Source: Bog-756 sp963813525 (GTDB taxonomy: Bacteria; Actinomycetota; Acidimicrobiia; Acidimicrobiales; RAAP-2). From it: DNA of 64,000 nucleotides. Location of the stretch: positions 496,001 to 560,000 of the forward strand of contig CAWEZI010000005.1 in the NCBI GenBank assembly GCA_963813525.1, given 5' to 3'. Each line of letters opens with the position of its first letter. Positions within the stretch are counted from its first letter, which is position 1. Position numbers and translations under genes: made by a program. Positions 9,962 through 19,436 of this stretch are shown here, one piece after another. The notes beneath the pieces were generated by a model. It did not search any database, was not told where the DNA came from, and was given only the letters and a program-made list of their open reading frames with translations.

Positions 9962-10741
9962 ATGATCCCAGGAATCGAGATCCCTGAGTCCTTCCCCGAT
10001 CCCGGTGCGGTGACGGAAAAGCGGGTGGTGATCACCGGCGCCAGCCGGGGCCTCGGTGCCCTGTTGGCCCACGCATTCTCGAACGCAGGCGCATCGGTGG
10101 CGCTGGTGGCCCGCACAGAGAGGGACTTGAAGGCGGTGGGCCAAGCCCTGCCCGGGCCGTCCCTGACTTTCAGCGGCGATGTGACCGACGAAGACTTCAA
10201 CGAGGCCGTTGCCGACGGAACGGTGACCGAATGGGGGGGCGTCGACGTGTGGATCTGCAACGCCGGCATCTCACCGGTGGTGGCCGGTCCCCGCCAGACG
10301 GATGCCGCCGTGTGGCGGCAGATCCTCGAGGTCAACCTCACCGGTGCCTTCCTCGGAGCCCGGGCCGCGGCCCGGGTGATGGGACCGGGCGGGCGACTGA
10401 TCTTTACCGGTTCGGTACTGGGGGAGCGGCCGCGCAAGGGACTGGCCGCCTACAGCGCATCGAAAGCCGGATTGGTGGGTGTGGCCAAAGGCCTGGCTTT
10501 GGATCTGGCCCCGTCCGGGATCACCGTGAATGTCGTGGCCCCGGGATGGTTCGATTCGCCCCTGGCCGACGGCTGGAAGGGTGACCCCGACCTTTCGGCC
10601 GCCATTACCGGGCACACGGCCCAGAGGCGATGGGGAGCGTCCCCCGACCTGGCCGGCGCTTACCGGTTCCTGGCTTCGGACGCCTCGGCCTTCGTCACCG
10701 GGACCGTGGTCAACGTCGACGGCGGATACCTGCTGGTATGA
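9962..10741 (+). CDS. Short-chain dehydrogenase/reductase
   Basis: Classical SDR of 259 residues. ATG at 9962 follows GAGGGAAGAGC. The Rossmann motif TGASRGLG is near residue 24, CNAG near 100, the catalytic YSASK near 163, and the C-terminal VNVDGGYLLV is typical of FabG-like enzymes. It oxidises or reduces a hydroxyl/keto group with NAD(P); the substrate is unknown. Its stop overlaps the start of the next SDR (ATGA), so the two are translationally coupled. Confidence 0.9.
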   Translation: MIPGIEIPESFPDPGAVTEKRVVITGASRGLGALLAHAFSNAGASVALVARTERDLKAVGQALPGPSLTFSGDVTDEDFNEAVADGTVTEWGGVDVWICNAGISPVVAGPRQTDAAVWRQILEVNLTGAFLGARAAARVMGPGGRLIFTGSVLGERPRKGLAAYSASKAGLVGVAKGLALDLAPSGITVNVVAPGWFDSPLADGWKGDPDLSAAITGHTAQRRWGASPDLAGAYRFLASDASAFVTGTVVNVDGGYLLV

Positions 10742-11484
10742 AAGCCGGAAGGCGGGTGGTGGTGATCACCGGAGCGGGTGGTGCGCTGGGGGCGGCCATT
10801 GCCCAACAGCTGGCCGGCGAGACCGCCACCGACCTCGTCCTGAGCGACGTCAGCGCACCGTCGCTGGAGGCGACCGTCGCCGGTCTGACCGGTTCTGACG
10901 GGTCGGTGGAGACGGCCCTGGCCGACGTGAGCGAGTTGGCCGAGGTCGAATCGGTGGTGGCCCTGGCCGTCGAGCGCTTCGGCCGACTCGACGTGCTGAT
11001 CAGCAACGCCGGGGTGCTCTCGACCAACGGACGTATCCACAATCTGGCCACCGAGGAATGGGAGCGTGCCTTCCGGGTCAACCTCCTCGGTGCTGTCAAC
11101 GGCATCCGGGCGGCGGTGGCCGTCATGCGGCCCCAGCAGTCGGGCTCGATCATCCTCACCGCCTCCGTCTCCGGCCTGACGGCCTGGTCCCATGCGGCTC
11201 CCTATTGCGTCACCAAGGCGGCGGTGATCCAACTGGCCAAGGTGGCTGCCGTCGAATACGCCCGCGACGGAATCCGCGTCAACTGCGTTTGCCCGGGGAC
11301 GTTCCGATCGGCCATCCACGATGACCTCCCTCCCGACGCCCTCGATGCCGTCGCTCAGCGTCATCCGCTCGGGCTCGGATCAGCCGCCGATCTGGTAGGT
11401 GCGTACACATATCTGGCCGGTGACAGCTCGCGTTGGACGACCGGGTCGGCCATGGTGGTCGACGGTGGGTACGCGGCGCCGTGA
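10738..11484 (+). CDS. Short-chain dehydrogenase/reductase, coupled
   Basis: Second SDR of the pair, 248 residues, starting at the ATGA overlap at 10738. Seen are TGAGGALG (about residue 11), SNAG in place of the usual NNAG, the catalytic YCVTK, and VVDGGYAAP at the C-terminus. The two SDRs are clearly diverged from each other, so they probably act on different intermediates or stereoisomers rather than being a recent duplication. The gene ends three bases before the convergent TetR gene. Confidence 0.9.
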   Translation: MKAGRRVVVITGAGGALGAAIAQQLAGETATDLVLSDVSAPSLEATVAGLTGSDGSVETALADVSELAEVESVVALAVERFGRLDVLISNAGVLSTNGRIHNLATEEWERAFRVNLLGAVNGIRAAVAVMRPQQSGSIILTASVSGLTAWSHAAPYCVTKAAVIQLAKVAAVEYARDGIRVNCVCPGTFRSAIHDDLPPDALDAVAQRHPLGLGSAADLVGAYTYLAGDSSRWTTGSAMVVDGGYAAP

Positions 11485-11487
11485 GTG

Positions 11488-12147
11488 CTACCTGCGTTCT
11501 CCGGCGGTTGGATTGACGATCCCCTGCATGAAGATGTCGGCAAACGGCTTGGCCACATCCCGCGCCGACAGCTGCCCACCCTTCTTCAGCCAGAGGTATG
11601 TGTAATTGTGCATACCGAGCCAGGCCATCGCCGTCAGCCTCGGCTGCAGAACCCGGAACTCGCCCGAGTCCACGCCGGCCTGCAGGACCGTCTCGACCCG
11701 TCGCTCGTACTGGCGCCGCCGCTCGCGGAATTGGGCGGCGCGCTCGCCGGTCAGCGCCGGGAACTCGTGCAGGAAGACCCAGACATGGTCGGGGTAGTTG
11801 TGAATCACGTCGAGCAGTTCCTCGCCCAACATGGACAACTGCCGTGACGGTGAACCGCCCGCCTCGGCGACACGATCGGCCCCCAGCATCACTTCGTCCA
11901 TCACCCGGTCGTGGATGGCGGCGAGAAGCTCCTCTTTGGACCCTATGTAGTGATAGAGCGCGCCTTTGCCGAGGTCATTGGCAGCGCACAGGTCCATGAT
12001 GCCCGTGGCGTGGTACCCACGCCGGGCAAAGACGGGTGCCGACGCGTCGACGATCACCTGGCGACGCGCTTCCCAGTTGCCCGTACGCGGACTGTCGGCG
12101 CTCCCTCCCGTCCGTGGCATCGGTAGCGAGGTTAGCGGGCCACCCAT
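11488..12147 (-). CDS. TetR-family transcriptional regulator
   Basis: TetR repressor of 219 residues. The N-terminal helix-turn-helix spans FARRGYHATGIMDLCA to GKGALYHYIGSKEELL (about residues 40-75); the C-terminal ligand domain includes WLKKGGQLSARDVAKPF, resembling the KstR2-like subgroup that senses CoA thioesters of steroid degradation. ATG at 12147 has no clear ribosome site; ATG at 12120 (MPRTGG) is an alternative. It is divergent from the CoA ligase at 12222 and is the nearest candidate to bind the three palindromes at 1373, 4291 and 9931. That link is inference. Confidence 0.85.
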   Translation of the reverse strand: MGGPLTSLPMPRTGGSADSPRTGNWEARRQVIVDASAPVFARRGYHATGIMDLCAANDLGKGALYHYIGSKEELLAAIHDRVMDEVMLGADRVAEAGGSPSRQLSMLGEELLDVIHNYPDHVWVFLHEFPALTGERAAQFRERRRQYERRVETVLQAGVDSGEFRVLQPRLTAMAWLGMHNYTYLWLKKGGQLSARDVAKPFADIFMQGIVNPTAGERR

Positions 12148-12221
12148 GAGGGAGGCGGATTCTCGATGAAGGCAGTGAGGACTGTGCCCTCCGGCGCCCG
12201 GGTCATAGCGCGGCCCTACCC

Positions 12222-13763
12222 ATGACTGCCTCGTCGACCATGCAAGCCGACGTGAACTGGTTCGGCGTACTCGAGCACCACGCCGCCCGCGCGCCGGACA
12301 AAACGATCACGGTGTTCGAAGGCGAGGCCACCACCTACGGCGAGATGGCCAGGCGGGCGGTACGTCTGGCCGGCGGCCTGGCCGACCACGGCGTCGGGCG
12401 AGATCAAGTTGTGGCCATCCTCTCCTACAACTGCCCGGAGTTCCTGGAGACGGTGTTCGCCGCCAACTACCTCGGGGCTATAGCCATGCCCATCAACTGG
12501 CGGCTGGCCGCCCCCGAGGTCCGGTACATACTCGAGCACTCCGGAGCCCGCGCCCTGGTGTGCGACCAGGCACTGGTCGCCCTGGGCGATGAGGCGACGG
12601 AAGGCATCGAGGCCACTCTGGTACGGGCCTCTGTCTCCCCGGCCCGAGCGGATGGATGGACGACGCTCGACAGTCTCCGGGACAACGCCGGAACGGCAGT
12701 GCGTGCCCCGACCATGGCCGATGACCTCCACCGCCTCATGTACACCTCGGGCACCACCGGTCGGCCCAAAGGGGTGATGATCACCCACGCCAACCTGGCG
12801 TGGAAGAACCTGGCGCACTTGGTCGAGTTCGGTTTTGCCCACACCGACCTGGGCCTGGCCTGCGGTCCGCTCTACCACGTGGGCGCCCTCGACCTCACCA
12901 CCACATCGCTGATCGCCGCCGGGGCCACGATCATCATCCACCGTTCGTTCGAGGCGGACGCGGTGGTCGACGAGCTGGAGCGGTCGCGGGTCACCACCGT
13001 GTGGTTGGCGCCGGCCATGGTCAATGCCATCATGGCCCTGCCCGACGTCGAGCGTCGCGATCTGTCGTCGGTGCGGGTGGTCATGAACGGCGGGGAGAAG
13101 ATGCCCGTCCCGCTCATCGAGCGGATCCAGCGGGTGTTCCCCTCGGCGTGGTTCGCCGATGCGTACGGTCTGACGGAGACGGTGTCGGGCGACACGTTCC
13201 TCGACAGGGCCAGCATCGTGACCAAGCTCGGCAGCGTGGGTCGTCCGTGTCTCTACCTCGAGGTCGACGTCTGGGACGGCCAGGGCAGTTCTTTGCCGGC
13301 GGGGGAGAGCGGTGAGATCGTCCTACGGGGCCCCAAGGTCTTCAAGGGCTACTGGAGGGATCCCGACGCCACCGCCACTGCCTTCGCCGGGGGCTGGTTC
13401 CATACCGGTGACATCGGGGTCCGTGACGCAGACGGCTATCTCTACATCGTCGACCGCCTCAAGGACATGATCGTGTCGGGCGGTGAGAACATCGCCGGCT
13501 CCGAGGTCGAGCGGGTGCTCTACGAGCATGAGGCGGTGCTGGAGGTGGCCGTGGTGGGCCGTCCCGACGACCGGTGGGGTGAGGTGCCGGTGGCCTTCGT
13601 TGTCCTTCGGCCGGAGGCCACAGTGACCACCGACCTGCTTCTCGAGCACTGCCGTGCCCAGCTGGCCCGCTTCAAGGTCCCCCGGGAGATCACCTTCATG
13701 GACGCCCTGCCACGGAACCCGTCGGGGAAGGTGCTCAAACGACAGCTCCGGGCAGGCGGGTGA
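12222..13763 (+). CDS. Acyl-CoA synthetase (FadD-type AMP ligase)
   Basis: ATP-dependent carboxylate-CoA ligase of 513 residues. Motifs of adenylate-forming enzymes are present: the P-loop YTSGTTGRPKGVM (about 174), YGLTE (about 313), YIVDRLKDMIVSGGENI (about 406), and the C-terminal catalytic lysine in NPSGKVLKRQL (about 503). It probably activates the imported or partly oxidised acid before beta-oxidation. It is divergent from the TetR gene, a common arrangement for a locally regulated ligase. Confidence 0.92.
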   Translation: MTASSTMQADVNWFGVLEHHAARAPDKTITVFEGEATTYGEMARRAVRLAGGLADHGVGRDQVVAILSYNCPEFLETVFAANYLGAIAMPINWRLAAPEVRYILEHSGARALVCDQALVALGDEATEGIEATLVRASVSPARADGWTTLDSLRDNAGTAVRAPTMADDLHRLMYTSGTTGRPKGVMITHANLAWKNLAHLVEFGFAHTDLGLACGPLYHVGALDLTTTSLIAAGATIIIHRSFEADAVVDELERSRVTTVWLAPAMVNAIMALPDVERRDLSSVRVVMNGGEKMPVPLIERIQRVFPSAWFADAYGLTETVSGDTFLDRASIVTKLGSVGRPCLYLEVDVWDGQGSSLPAGESGEIVLRGPKVFKGYWRDPDATATAFAGGWFHTGDIGVRDADGYLYIVDRLKDMIVSGGENIAGSEVERVLYEHEAVLEVAVVGRPDDRWGEVPVAFVVLRPEATVTTDLLLEHCRAQLARFKVPREITFMDALPRNPSGKVLKRQLRAGG

Positions 13764-13797
13764 GCCCACCGTTCATTGCAGCCGATCTCCCGGCCGC

Positions 13798-13830
13798 CGA
13801 CGGGCCGCCGGCATAGCCGGCGGCCCGTCG
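13798..13830. terminator. Strong bidirectional terminator hairpin
   Basis: CGACGGGCCGCCGGC and GCCGGCGGCCCGTCG form a perfect 15-bp GC stem closed by ATA, between the convergent CoA ligase and ABC substrate-binding genes. Symmetry and position fit termination in both directions. Confidence 0.75.
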
Positions 13831-13855
13831 TTCACACCTAGAGGCTCCGGAAGTC

Positions 13856-15118
13856 CTAGACGCTCTTGCCCTTGATCTGCGTTCCGCACACCGGGTCATT
13901 CCCGGCGATCAGGTGGAAGGTCGATCCCGACAGCTTGGTCATCCAGAAGCATTCCGTCAGCCCCTGGGGCCGCTTGCTCCAGTCAACCGTTTGGTGGCCG
14001 CCCCACAGACCCTCGGCGTTGTAGTTGGTGATGTGGGACAGCGACGTGATCACCGAGCTCTGGGTCGGGTTGGCGCCGGCGCCCTGGATCCCCTGGACCA
14101 GCCCGAGGACCGACAGGTAGCCGATGTACTCGGCGAAGGTCGGATCGGTGTGGACGTCGGCGTACTTTGCCAGCGCACTCTGCAGGGCTTGGGTGGCCGA
14201 CGTGTGCATCTCGGCCGGTTCCCAATCGGAGAGGAAGTCGTCTCCCTGAGCAGCCTGAATGGACGCCGGTCCCGCGGCGATCAGGTCGCCGCCCCCACCG
14301 GTGGGAAGAACGGTGGCCTTGAGGTGGACACCTTCCTGCTGGAGGGCGGTGGCCAAGGCGAAGACGGTGCTGGGCTCGGTGTCGGCCACCAGGGCATCGA
14401 CCCCGGCGCTCTTCATGGCCAGGGCCGCCGGTCCGACGTTGGTGCTCCCGAACGGGAAGCTGTCATTGAGGTATCCGACCTTGATGCCTTGTTCTTGAGC
14501 CGATACGGCCGATGCCCGGGCTGCCGCCGCTGAGCTCGGTGACACCGAGTAGCCGATCGACCCGAGGTTGGTGACCCCTTGGCTCTTCAGGAAGACACCG
14601 GTGGTTGTGTACACCTTGGTGAAGTCCTGGTTGCCGATGACCGAAAACATGTTGTAGCTCTTGGGCGACAGCCATTCGGAGCTGTCGTAGGCCCCCCCGA
14701 CCACCGGAATGTGGTTGGACGTGAGGTAGGGCGCCGCTGAAAAGAACAGGGCGGAGGCGGCGATGACCCCGAACACGTGGTCCTGCTCGACCAGTTGCTG
14801 GGCACCGGACAACGCCCCTGTCGTACTCGTGGCTGTGTCGGCCACGACGTACTTGATCTTGTACCCCATAGTGGCCGCCACCCCGATCCCGGCCTTGGCC
14901 CCCAAGATCGAAGTGGCCGATTCGGAGGCCCCGGGCCCGGATGCGTCCGTCAGGATCCCGATGGTGAACGTCTTTCCGCTCCCGCCACTGGCCGTGCTGC
15001 CCGTTGTGGCTGCCGTGGTGGTGGTGCTGCTACTACTGCTGCTACTGCATCCGGCAAAGATGAGCAGGACGACGCACGTCAGTCCGGCTGCGAGCAGCTT
15101 GGTCTTGCGTTGGGGCAT
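13856..15118 (-). CDS. ABC transporter substrate-binding lipoprotein (branched-chain type)
   Basis: Periplasmic-binding-protein-like lipoprotein of 420 residues that captures the ligand for the Liv-type importer encoded upstream. ATG at 15118 follows AGGAAGAGAG. The signal peptide ends in the lipobox LIFAGC, followed by a Ser/Thr-rich linker. The mature part starts TFTIGILTDASGPG, as in LivJ-like proteins. Such proteins in actinobacterial catabolic clusters often bind acids or aromatics rather than amino acids. It is 132 bases downstream of the fused ATPase gene, so probably the same transcript. Confidence 0.9.
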   Translation of the reverse strand: MPQRKTKLLAAGLTCVVLLIFAGCSSSSSSSTTTTAATTGSTASGGSGKTFTIGILTDASGPGASESATSILGAKAGIGVAATMGYKIKYVVADTATSTTGALSGAQQLVEQDHVFGVIAASALFFSAAPYLTSNHIPVVGGAYDSSEWLSPKSYNMFSVIGNQDFTKVYTTTGVFLKSQGVTNLGSIGYSVSPSSAAAARASAVSAQEQGIKVGYLNDSFPFGSTNVGPAALAMKSAGVDALVADTEPSTVFALATALQQEGVHLKATVLPTGGGGDLIAAGPASIQAAQGDDFLSDWEPAEMHTSATQALQSALAKYADVHTDPTFAEYIGYLSVLGLVQGIQGAGANPTQSSVITSLSHITNYNAEGLWGGHQTVDWSKRPQGLTECFWMTKLSGSTFHLIAGNDPVCGTQIKGKSV

Positions 15119-15250
15119 GGTCTCTCTTCCTGGTCGTGCGTTGACAGGCAACGCCGTTTTTACGAAATGTGGGCCATAGGGATCGCCGGTTGGCGTACCG
15201 GCGGTATCGGGCGGACCCGGCTCATCGGGACGCCAGTACCTCAACTCCTT

Positions 15251-16888
15251 TCATGGAACCGCCGTCATCGAATCACCGAGGTAGTGGCGGAGCAGGTCCT
15301 CTCCGGTTCCGTCGGTAGCGCCGTGCCACGCCACCGACCCGCGTTGGAGGACGAGGCACTCGTCGGCGAACTGCAGGGCCCGGTGGACGTACTGCTCGAT
15401 GATGAGCAGGGTCACGCCCGTCTCCCGGGATCGGGCCAGACCCTCGAACACCGCGTCGACGAGGAGGGGAGCGAGGCCGAGGGAGAGCTCGTCAGCGATG
15501 AGAAGGGTGGGGGAGGTGACCAGGGCCCGGGCCAACGAGAGCATCTGCTGCTCGCCGCCGGACAAGTTCCGGGCCGGGAGTTTCCGCCGGGCAGCCAGGC
15601 TGGGGAAGAACTCGAAGGCCTGTTCGATGGCGTCGTGCCGGGCTTGTCGACCGCGCAGCCCCACCGTGGCCATGCGCAAGTTGTCGATGACGGTGAGCCT
15701 GCGGAATACCCCCCGTCCCTCCGGCAGGTGGACCACACCGGCCCGGCGGACCCGGTGCGGTGGGTCGGCCGTGATGTCCCGGCCGTTCAACGTCACGGTC
15801 CCCGACGAGGCCGGGACCAGGCCGGAAATGGCCCGGGCCAGGCTGCTCTTTCCCGCTCCGTTGGGGCCGAGGATGGCCAGGGCGTGCCCCCGTTGGATGG
15901 TGAAGGAGGTCTTGGACACGGCCATGGCCTGTCCGTAGTGGACGCAGAGGTCCTCCACGGTGAGGGTCGTCGAGGGTGTCGGCTGGTCGGCGTGAGCGGA
16001 CACAGCTTGGGCCGGAGTGGGTGCCGGCGGGTCGGCCATGTCTGTGTCGGTCGAGACCGTCACCCCTGGATCGGTCGTGCCGTCGGGGCCTGCCGGGTCC
16101 ATTTCCTCGCCCAGGTAGGCGGCCTGCACCCGTCGGTCCCGGCGGATCTCGTCGGGCGTGCCTCCGGCGATGAGGACCCCGAAGTCCAGAACGTAGATCG
16201 AGTGACAGAGCCGCATGACCAGCTCGACGTCATGTTCGACGATCAGCACCGACACCCCGTGGTCGTTGGCGATACGACGGAGCGTGTTCTCGAACTCGTC
16301 TGTTTCGGTCGAGTCGAGTCCGGAGGAGGGCTCGTCGAGCAGGAGGACCGTGGGTGAGGTGGCCAGTGCCCGACCCAGCTCGACGCGCCGGGAGACCCCG
16401 AGAGGTAGGCCGACCGCCAGTCGATTGGCCACGGGGCCCAGCCCCAGTGAGTCGATCAGGTCGTCTACCAGTGCCTTTTCGACGGGATCGACCGGGCGGA
16501 GGCTTCCGAGAGTGAAGAGATCGGACCAGATCCTGCGCTTGGCCGTACGGGTGCGGTGGGCCAGGACCAGGTGTTGGCGGACGGTCAGGCCACTGAAGAT
16601 CTCCGGGTGCTGGAAGGTGCGGGCCAGGCCGCGCTCGGCTCGTACCTGAGGCGAGGCGTTGGTGACGTCGTCCCCGTCCAAGAGGACGGTGCCGTGTGAC
16701 GGTCGGATCAGGCCGGACAGGACACCGAACAAGGTGCTCTTGCCGGCACCGTTCGGTCCGACCAGACCCACCAGTTGTCGTTGGGGAACGGCGACGGTGA
16801 CGTCGTCGACGGCCACCAGTCCCCCGAACCGGACCGTCACACCGCTGCAGGAGAGACGGGGCGGGAGCGGTTCGTCGCCGACGCTCAT
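15251..16888 (-). CDS. Fused ABC ATPase, LivG-LivF in one chain
   Basis: One polypeptide of 545 residues carrying both ATPases of a branched-chain-type importer. The first domain (about 12-265) is LivG-like with Walker A GPNGAGKST, Walker B VLLLDEP and an unusual signature LPLGVSRRVELGRAL. A Pro/Thr/Asp-rich linker (about 265-310) leads to a LivF-like domain with GPNGAGKSS, NLSGGEQQMLSLARAL and LLIADELSLGLAP. ATG at 16888 overlaps the permease stop (ATGA). The two domains are in one uninterrupted frame, so the fusion is not a frameshift artefact. It energises uptake together with the fused permease. Confidence 0.9.
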   Translation of the reverse strand: MSVGDEPLPPRLSCSGVTVRFGGLVAVDDVTVAVPQRQLVGLVGPNGAGKSTLFGVLSGLIRPSHGTVLLDGDDVTNASPQVRAERGLARTFQHPEIFSGLTVRQHLVLAHRTRTAKRRIWSDLFTLGSLRPVDPVEKALVDDLIDSLGLGPVANRLAVGLPLGVSRRVELGRALATSPTVLLLDEPSSGLDSTETDEFENTLRRIANDHGVSVLIVEHDVELVMRLCHSIYVLDFGVLIAGGTPDEIRRDRRVQAAYLGEEMDPAGPDGTTDPGVTVSTDTDMADPPAPTPAQAVSAHADQPTPSTTLTVEDLCVHYGQAMAVSKTSFTIQRGHALAILGPNGAGKSSLARAISGLVPASSGTVTLNGRDITADPPHRVRRAGVVHLPEGRGVFRRLTVIDNLRMATVGLRGRQARHDAIEQAFEFFPSLAARRKLPARNLSGGEQQMLSLARALVTSPTLLIADELSLGLAPLLVDAVFEGLARSRETGVTLLIIEQYVHRALQFADECLVLQRGSVAWHGATDGTGEDLLRHYLGDSMTAVP

Positions 16889-18929
16889 GATCCGACTCCG
16901 GGGACGGAGGATGCGGTGGTTGAGGACGCGGGGACCGAGGGCGCGGTGGTTGAGGATGCGGTGGTTGAGGCCGCGGTGACTACCGCCTCGGCGCGACGGT
17001 GCGGGGCCGACCACAGCAGGGTGATCAGCTGCCGGAACTGGCGACCGGTCTTGACGACTACGCCGTCGGGGTCCCTGGCCACCGAGATAGCTCCCAGTCC
17101 GAAGAGGATGGCCGGCACTTCCGCCCACCGGACGGGAACATAGGTCTGGAAGACGCCGGGCAGCAGAGCGAAGGCCAGCCCGGCGATGGCGGCGCCGGCG
17201 ATGGACCGCACCCCCAACGTGACCACCACGGCCAGCCAGACCAGGCCGGCGAACGTCTCGAACGAGGACGGCTGGGCCACGCCCACGTCCATGGCCAGGA
17301 AGGCCCCGCCCACCCCGGCGACGAAAGCACCGAGCGAGCCCACGATGACCTTGACCTGGACAACGCTCACACCGAGGGTCCGCGATGCGGCCTCGCTGTC
17401 CCGGACGGCCCGGAGGGCGAGCCCGCTGGTGGAACGGCGCAGGTTGACCAGGAGGGCGGCGAAGATGAGGAATACGACCAGCGCCAGGTAGGAGAAGGCG
17501 AGGTTGCCCCCGGCGAAGTCCGGCCGATTGAGGGTCACCCCCAGGCCCCCCTGGCTGAAGGGGTTCAGGGTGAAGATGAGCGTCTCGACCAGAAGCCCGA
17601 AGGAGAGCGTGACCAGGGCCACGTAGAGGTCGCCCGAGCCGGATGGTCAGCAGGCCGATGATGGCTCCGGCGATGGCCATGGTGATTCCGCCGAGGAGAA
17701 CGGCGAACAGCACGGGGAGGTGCCATAACGTCACGAATTGTGCGGTGGCGATGGCGCCGCCGCCGGCGAAGATGACCTGGGACAGCCACAGCATCCCGCC
17801 CTCACCGGTCACCACCGTGAAGGAGAGGAAGGCGATGGCGTAGCACATCCCCCCGGCCACCAGACCCAACCAGTAGGGCGAGCCGTTGAAGATCAGCGGG
17901 ACGGCAGCCACCACGGCCAGGGGAAGGAACGAGAGGGCGGCCGAGACACGACTGGAGGAAACATCCGCGGCCAAGGGCACAGGTAGCGGTGCGTCGTGGT
18001 CGGCCGGGCGTATGGCCTGGTCCAGCGGGCCACCGCTCTGGGCTTCGTCGGCCACGTTCCCCGATCGCAAGAGATAGATGACCAGGAAGACCAGGATGAA
18101 GGCGAAGGGGATGCTCGGGATGATGGCGGCGGTAAACGAACTGGATGGCGGCAGGTACTCCTGGACGACATCGGTGACCACCCCCATGGCCAGGGAAATC
18201 AGAACCGCACCCACCAGCGAGCGCAGCCGCGCCGCTACCACCGCGGCGAAGGCGGCCGCCATCAGCGTCGCCATCCCGATCGTCGTCAATCCGTTGGTCG
18301 GCGCCACCAGGATGCCGGCCAGCCCGGCCAGCATGGCGCTCACTGCCCAGACGCCGACGGCGATCCGCCCCGGATTGGTGCCCGACAGCGAGGTCATCGA
18401 CTCGGAGTCGACGCTGGCCCGGACGTAGAGGCCCACCCGGGTGAACCGGAGGACGATGGTTCCGATCAGCACGATGAACAAGCACGAACCCGTAGGTGAT
18501 GACCTGGTCGGTTGTCACCGGTGCTCCCAGGAAGTGGAACGGCTGGTCCGAGGTGAGGGCCAGACCCGGTGCGGTGGCGATCGTCTGGGAGCCGAAGATG
18601 AGATCGGCCACCGGCGGAAGGGCCACCGACAGCCCGATGGTGACCACGATCTTTACCAGGGTGGACTTGTCGCGGATGAACCGGAACAGCACGGCGTAGA
18701 GGAACACCCCGAACAGGGGGGCCATGACCAGCAGCGACACGAGTCCGGCGTTGGTGGTGGTCCATCCGTGTTGGGTGTTGAGCCAGTAGTAGAAACGGGC
18801 AACCACAAAGGCCATGGAGCCGAAGGCGAAGTTGAGGACGCCAGTCGACACGAAGGTGACGACCAGTCCGGCCGAGGCGACGGCATAGATCGAGCCCAGT
18901 GCCAGTCCGGCCAATATGTACTGCAGCAT
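16885..18929 (-). CDS. Fused ABC permease, LivH-LivM in one chain, frameshifted
   Basis: Inner-membrane permease of about 680 residues that merges LivH (N-terminal half, starting MLQYILAGLALGSIYAVASA) and LivM (C-terminal half, with VTGEGGMLWLSQ and LALRAVRDSEAASRTLGV). Many hydrophobic segments are visible in both halves. Two net +1 shifts, near 18483 (GTGCTTGTTC) and near 17633 (CTCGGGCGACC), split it; neither lies at the H-M junction, where the frame is continuous through YLLRSGNVADEAQSGG and a polar linker. The C-terminal tail is a low-complexity Ala/Ser/Thr/Pro repeat. It is first in the transporter operon and pairs with the ATPase fusion. Confidence 0.85.
16907..16981. repeat. Five 15-bp tandem repeats in the permease tail
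   Basis: Five consecutive 15-base units of the type GAGGATGCGGTGGTT (units 2, 3 and 5 diverge) encode pentapeptides like ASSTT and APSVP at the permease C-terminus. The unit length keeps the frame. A minisatellite that could vary in copy number between strains. Confidence 0.85.
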
Positions 18930-19436
18930 CAGCCGTTACCTTCAGCGCCCCGTCGAGAGCGCCACCACCGATGCCGGTAGCCGAAGACGACACCCCCGCT
19001 CGAACCGGTAGTGCGGGCAGGCGGTTAGAGGTGCTCCGGCCAATCGGAGTCCGGCCACCGCCCCGACGGGACCGCGCACACCGCCTCCGCCGGCAAGCGG
19101 GATCACGGTGCGAACTGGGTCTGTCACTGATTCCCCCTTGCTCCGAGCAAGTACGTCGGTCACACCGCCCTGCATCTGGCCCGACTATAGCTTGGCGCCC
19201 ACTTTGGTGCCATGGCGTTCTGTTCGGATGATTGTGCCGTTCCGCTTGGATGGGTAACCACCCCACCCGCAGTGGAAAGCGTGTTGGACAGCGGTATCGT
19301 CACGGCGAAGGGAGCGAGGGAGTCCGCCTTGCCCGTCCTGGGCGGGCCCGCGCCTCCGGCGCTTATGGCTGCTGAGTCCACGCTGATATAGGGTAATTGC
19401 GTGCTCCGGAGAGGGGCATTCTCGGGAGGGAGCCCC
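18930..19436. other. Intergenic control region without a gene
   Basis: About 500 bases between the divergent transporter operon and the amidohydrolase gene. Short open frames here have no recognisable content. A TATAGT hexamer on the minus strand at about 19185 and TATAGG on the plus strand at 19387-19392 are possible -10 elements for the two directions, without convincing -35 partners. Nothing else is seen. Confidence 0.4.

Noticed and set aside
9917..10144. N-terminal extension of the E1 gene to 10144
   Set aside because: The extra 76 residues overlap the divergent SDR gene and its promoter, look non-coding (Arg/His-rich), and homology to E1 starts right after the GTG at 9916.
16907..16981. 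Possible CRISPR array
   Set aside because: The repeats are 15 bases with no spacers and lie inside a coding sequence; they are tandem coding repeats. No CRISPR-like pattern was found anywhere in the window.
15251..18481. A single 1076-residue open frame covering permease and both ATPases
   Set aside because: It exists only because a frameshift at 17633 leaves the LivM half in another frame, so the middle part is non-homologous filler. The real genes are the permease 16885-18929 and the ATPase fusion 15251-16888.
18930..19436. Short frames on both strands in the transporter/amidohydrolase gap
   Set aside because: Composition is that of random high-GC frames; no ribosome site, motif or hydrophobic pattern supports a gene.
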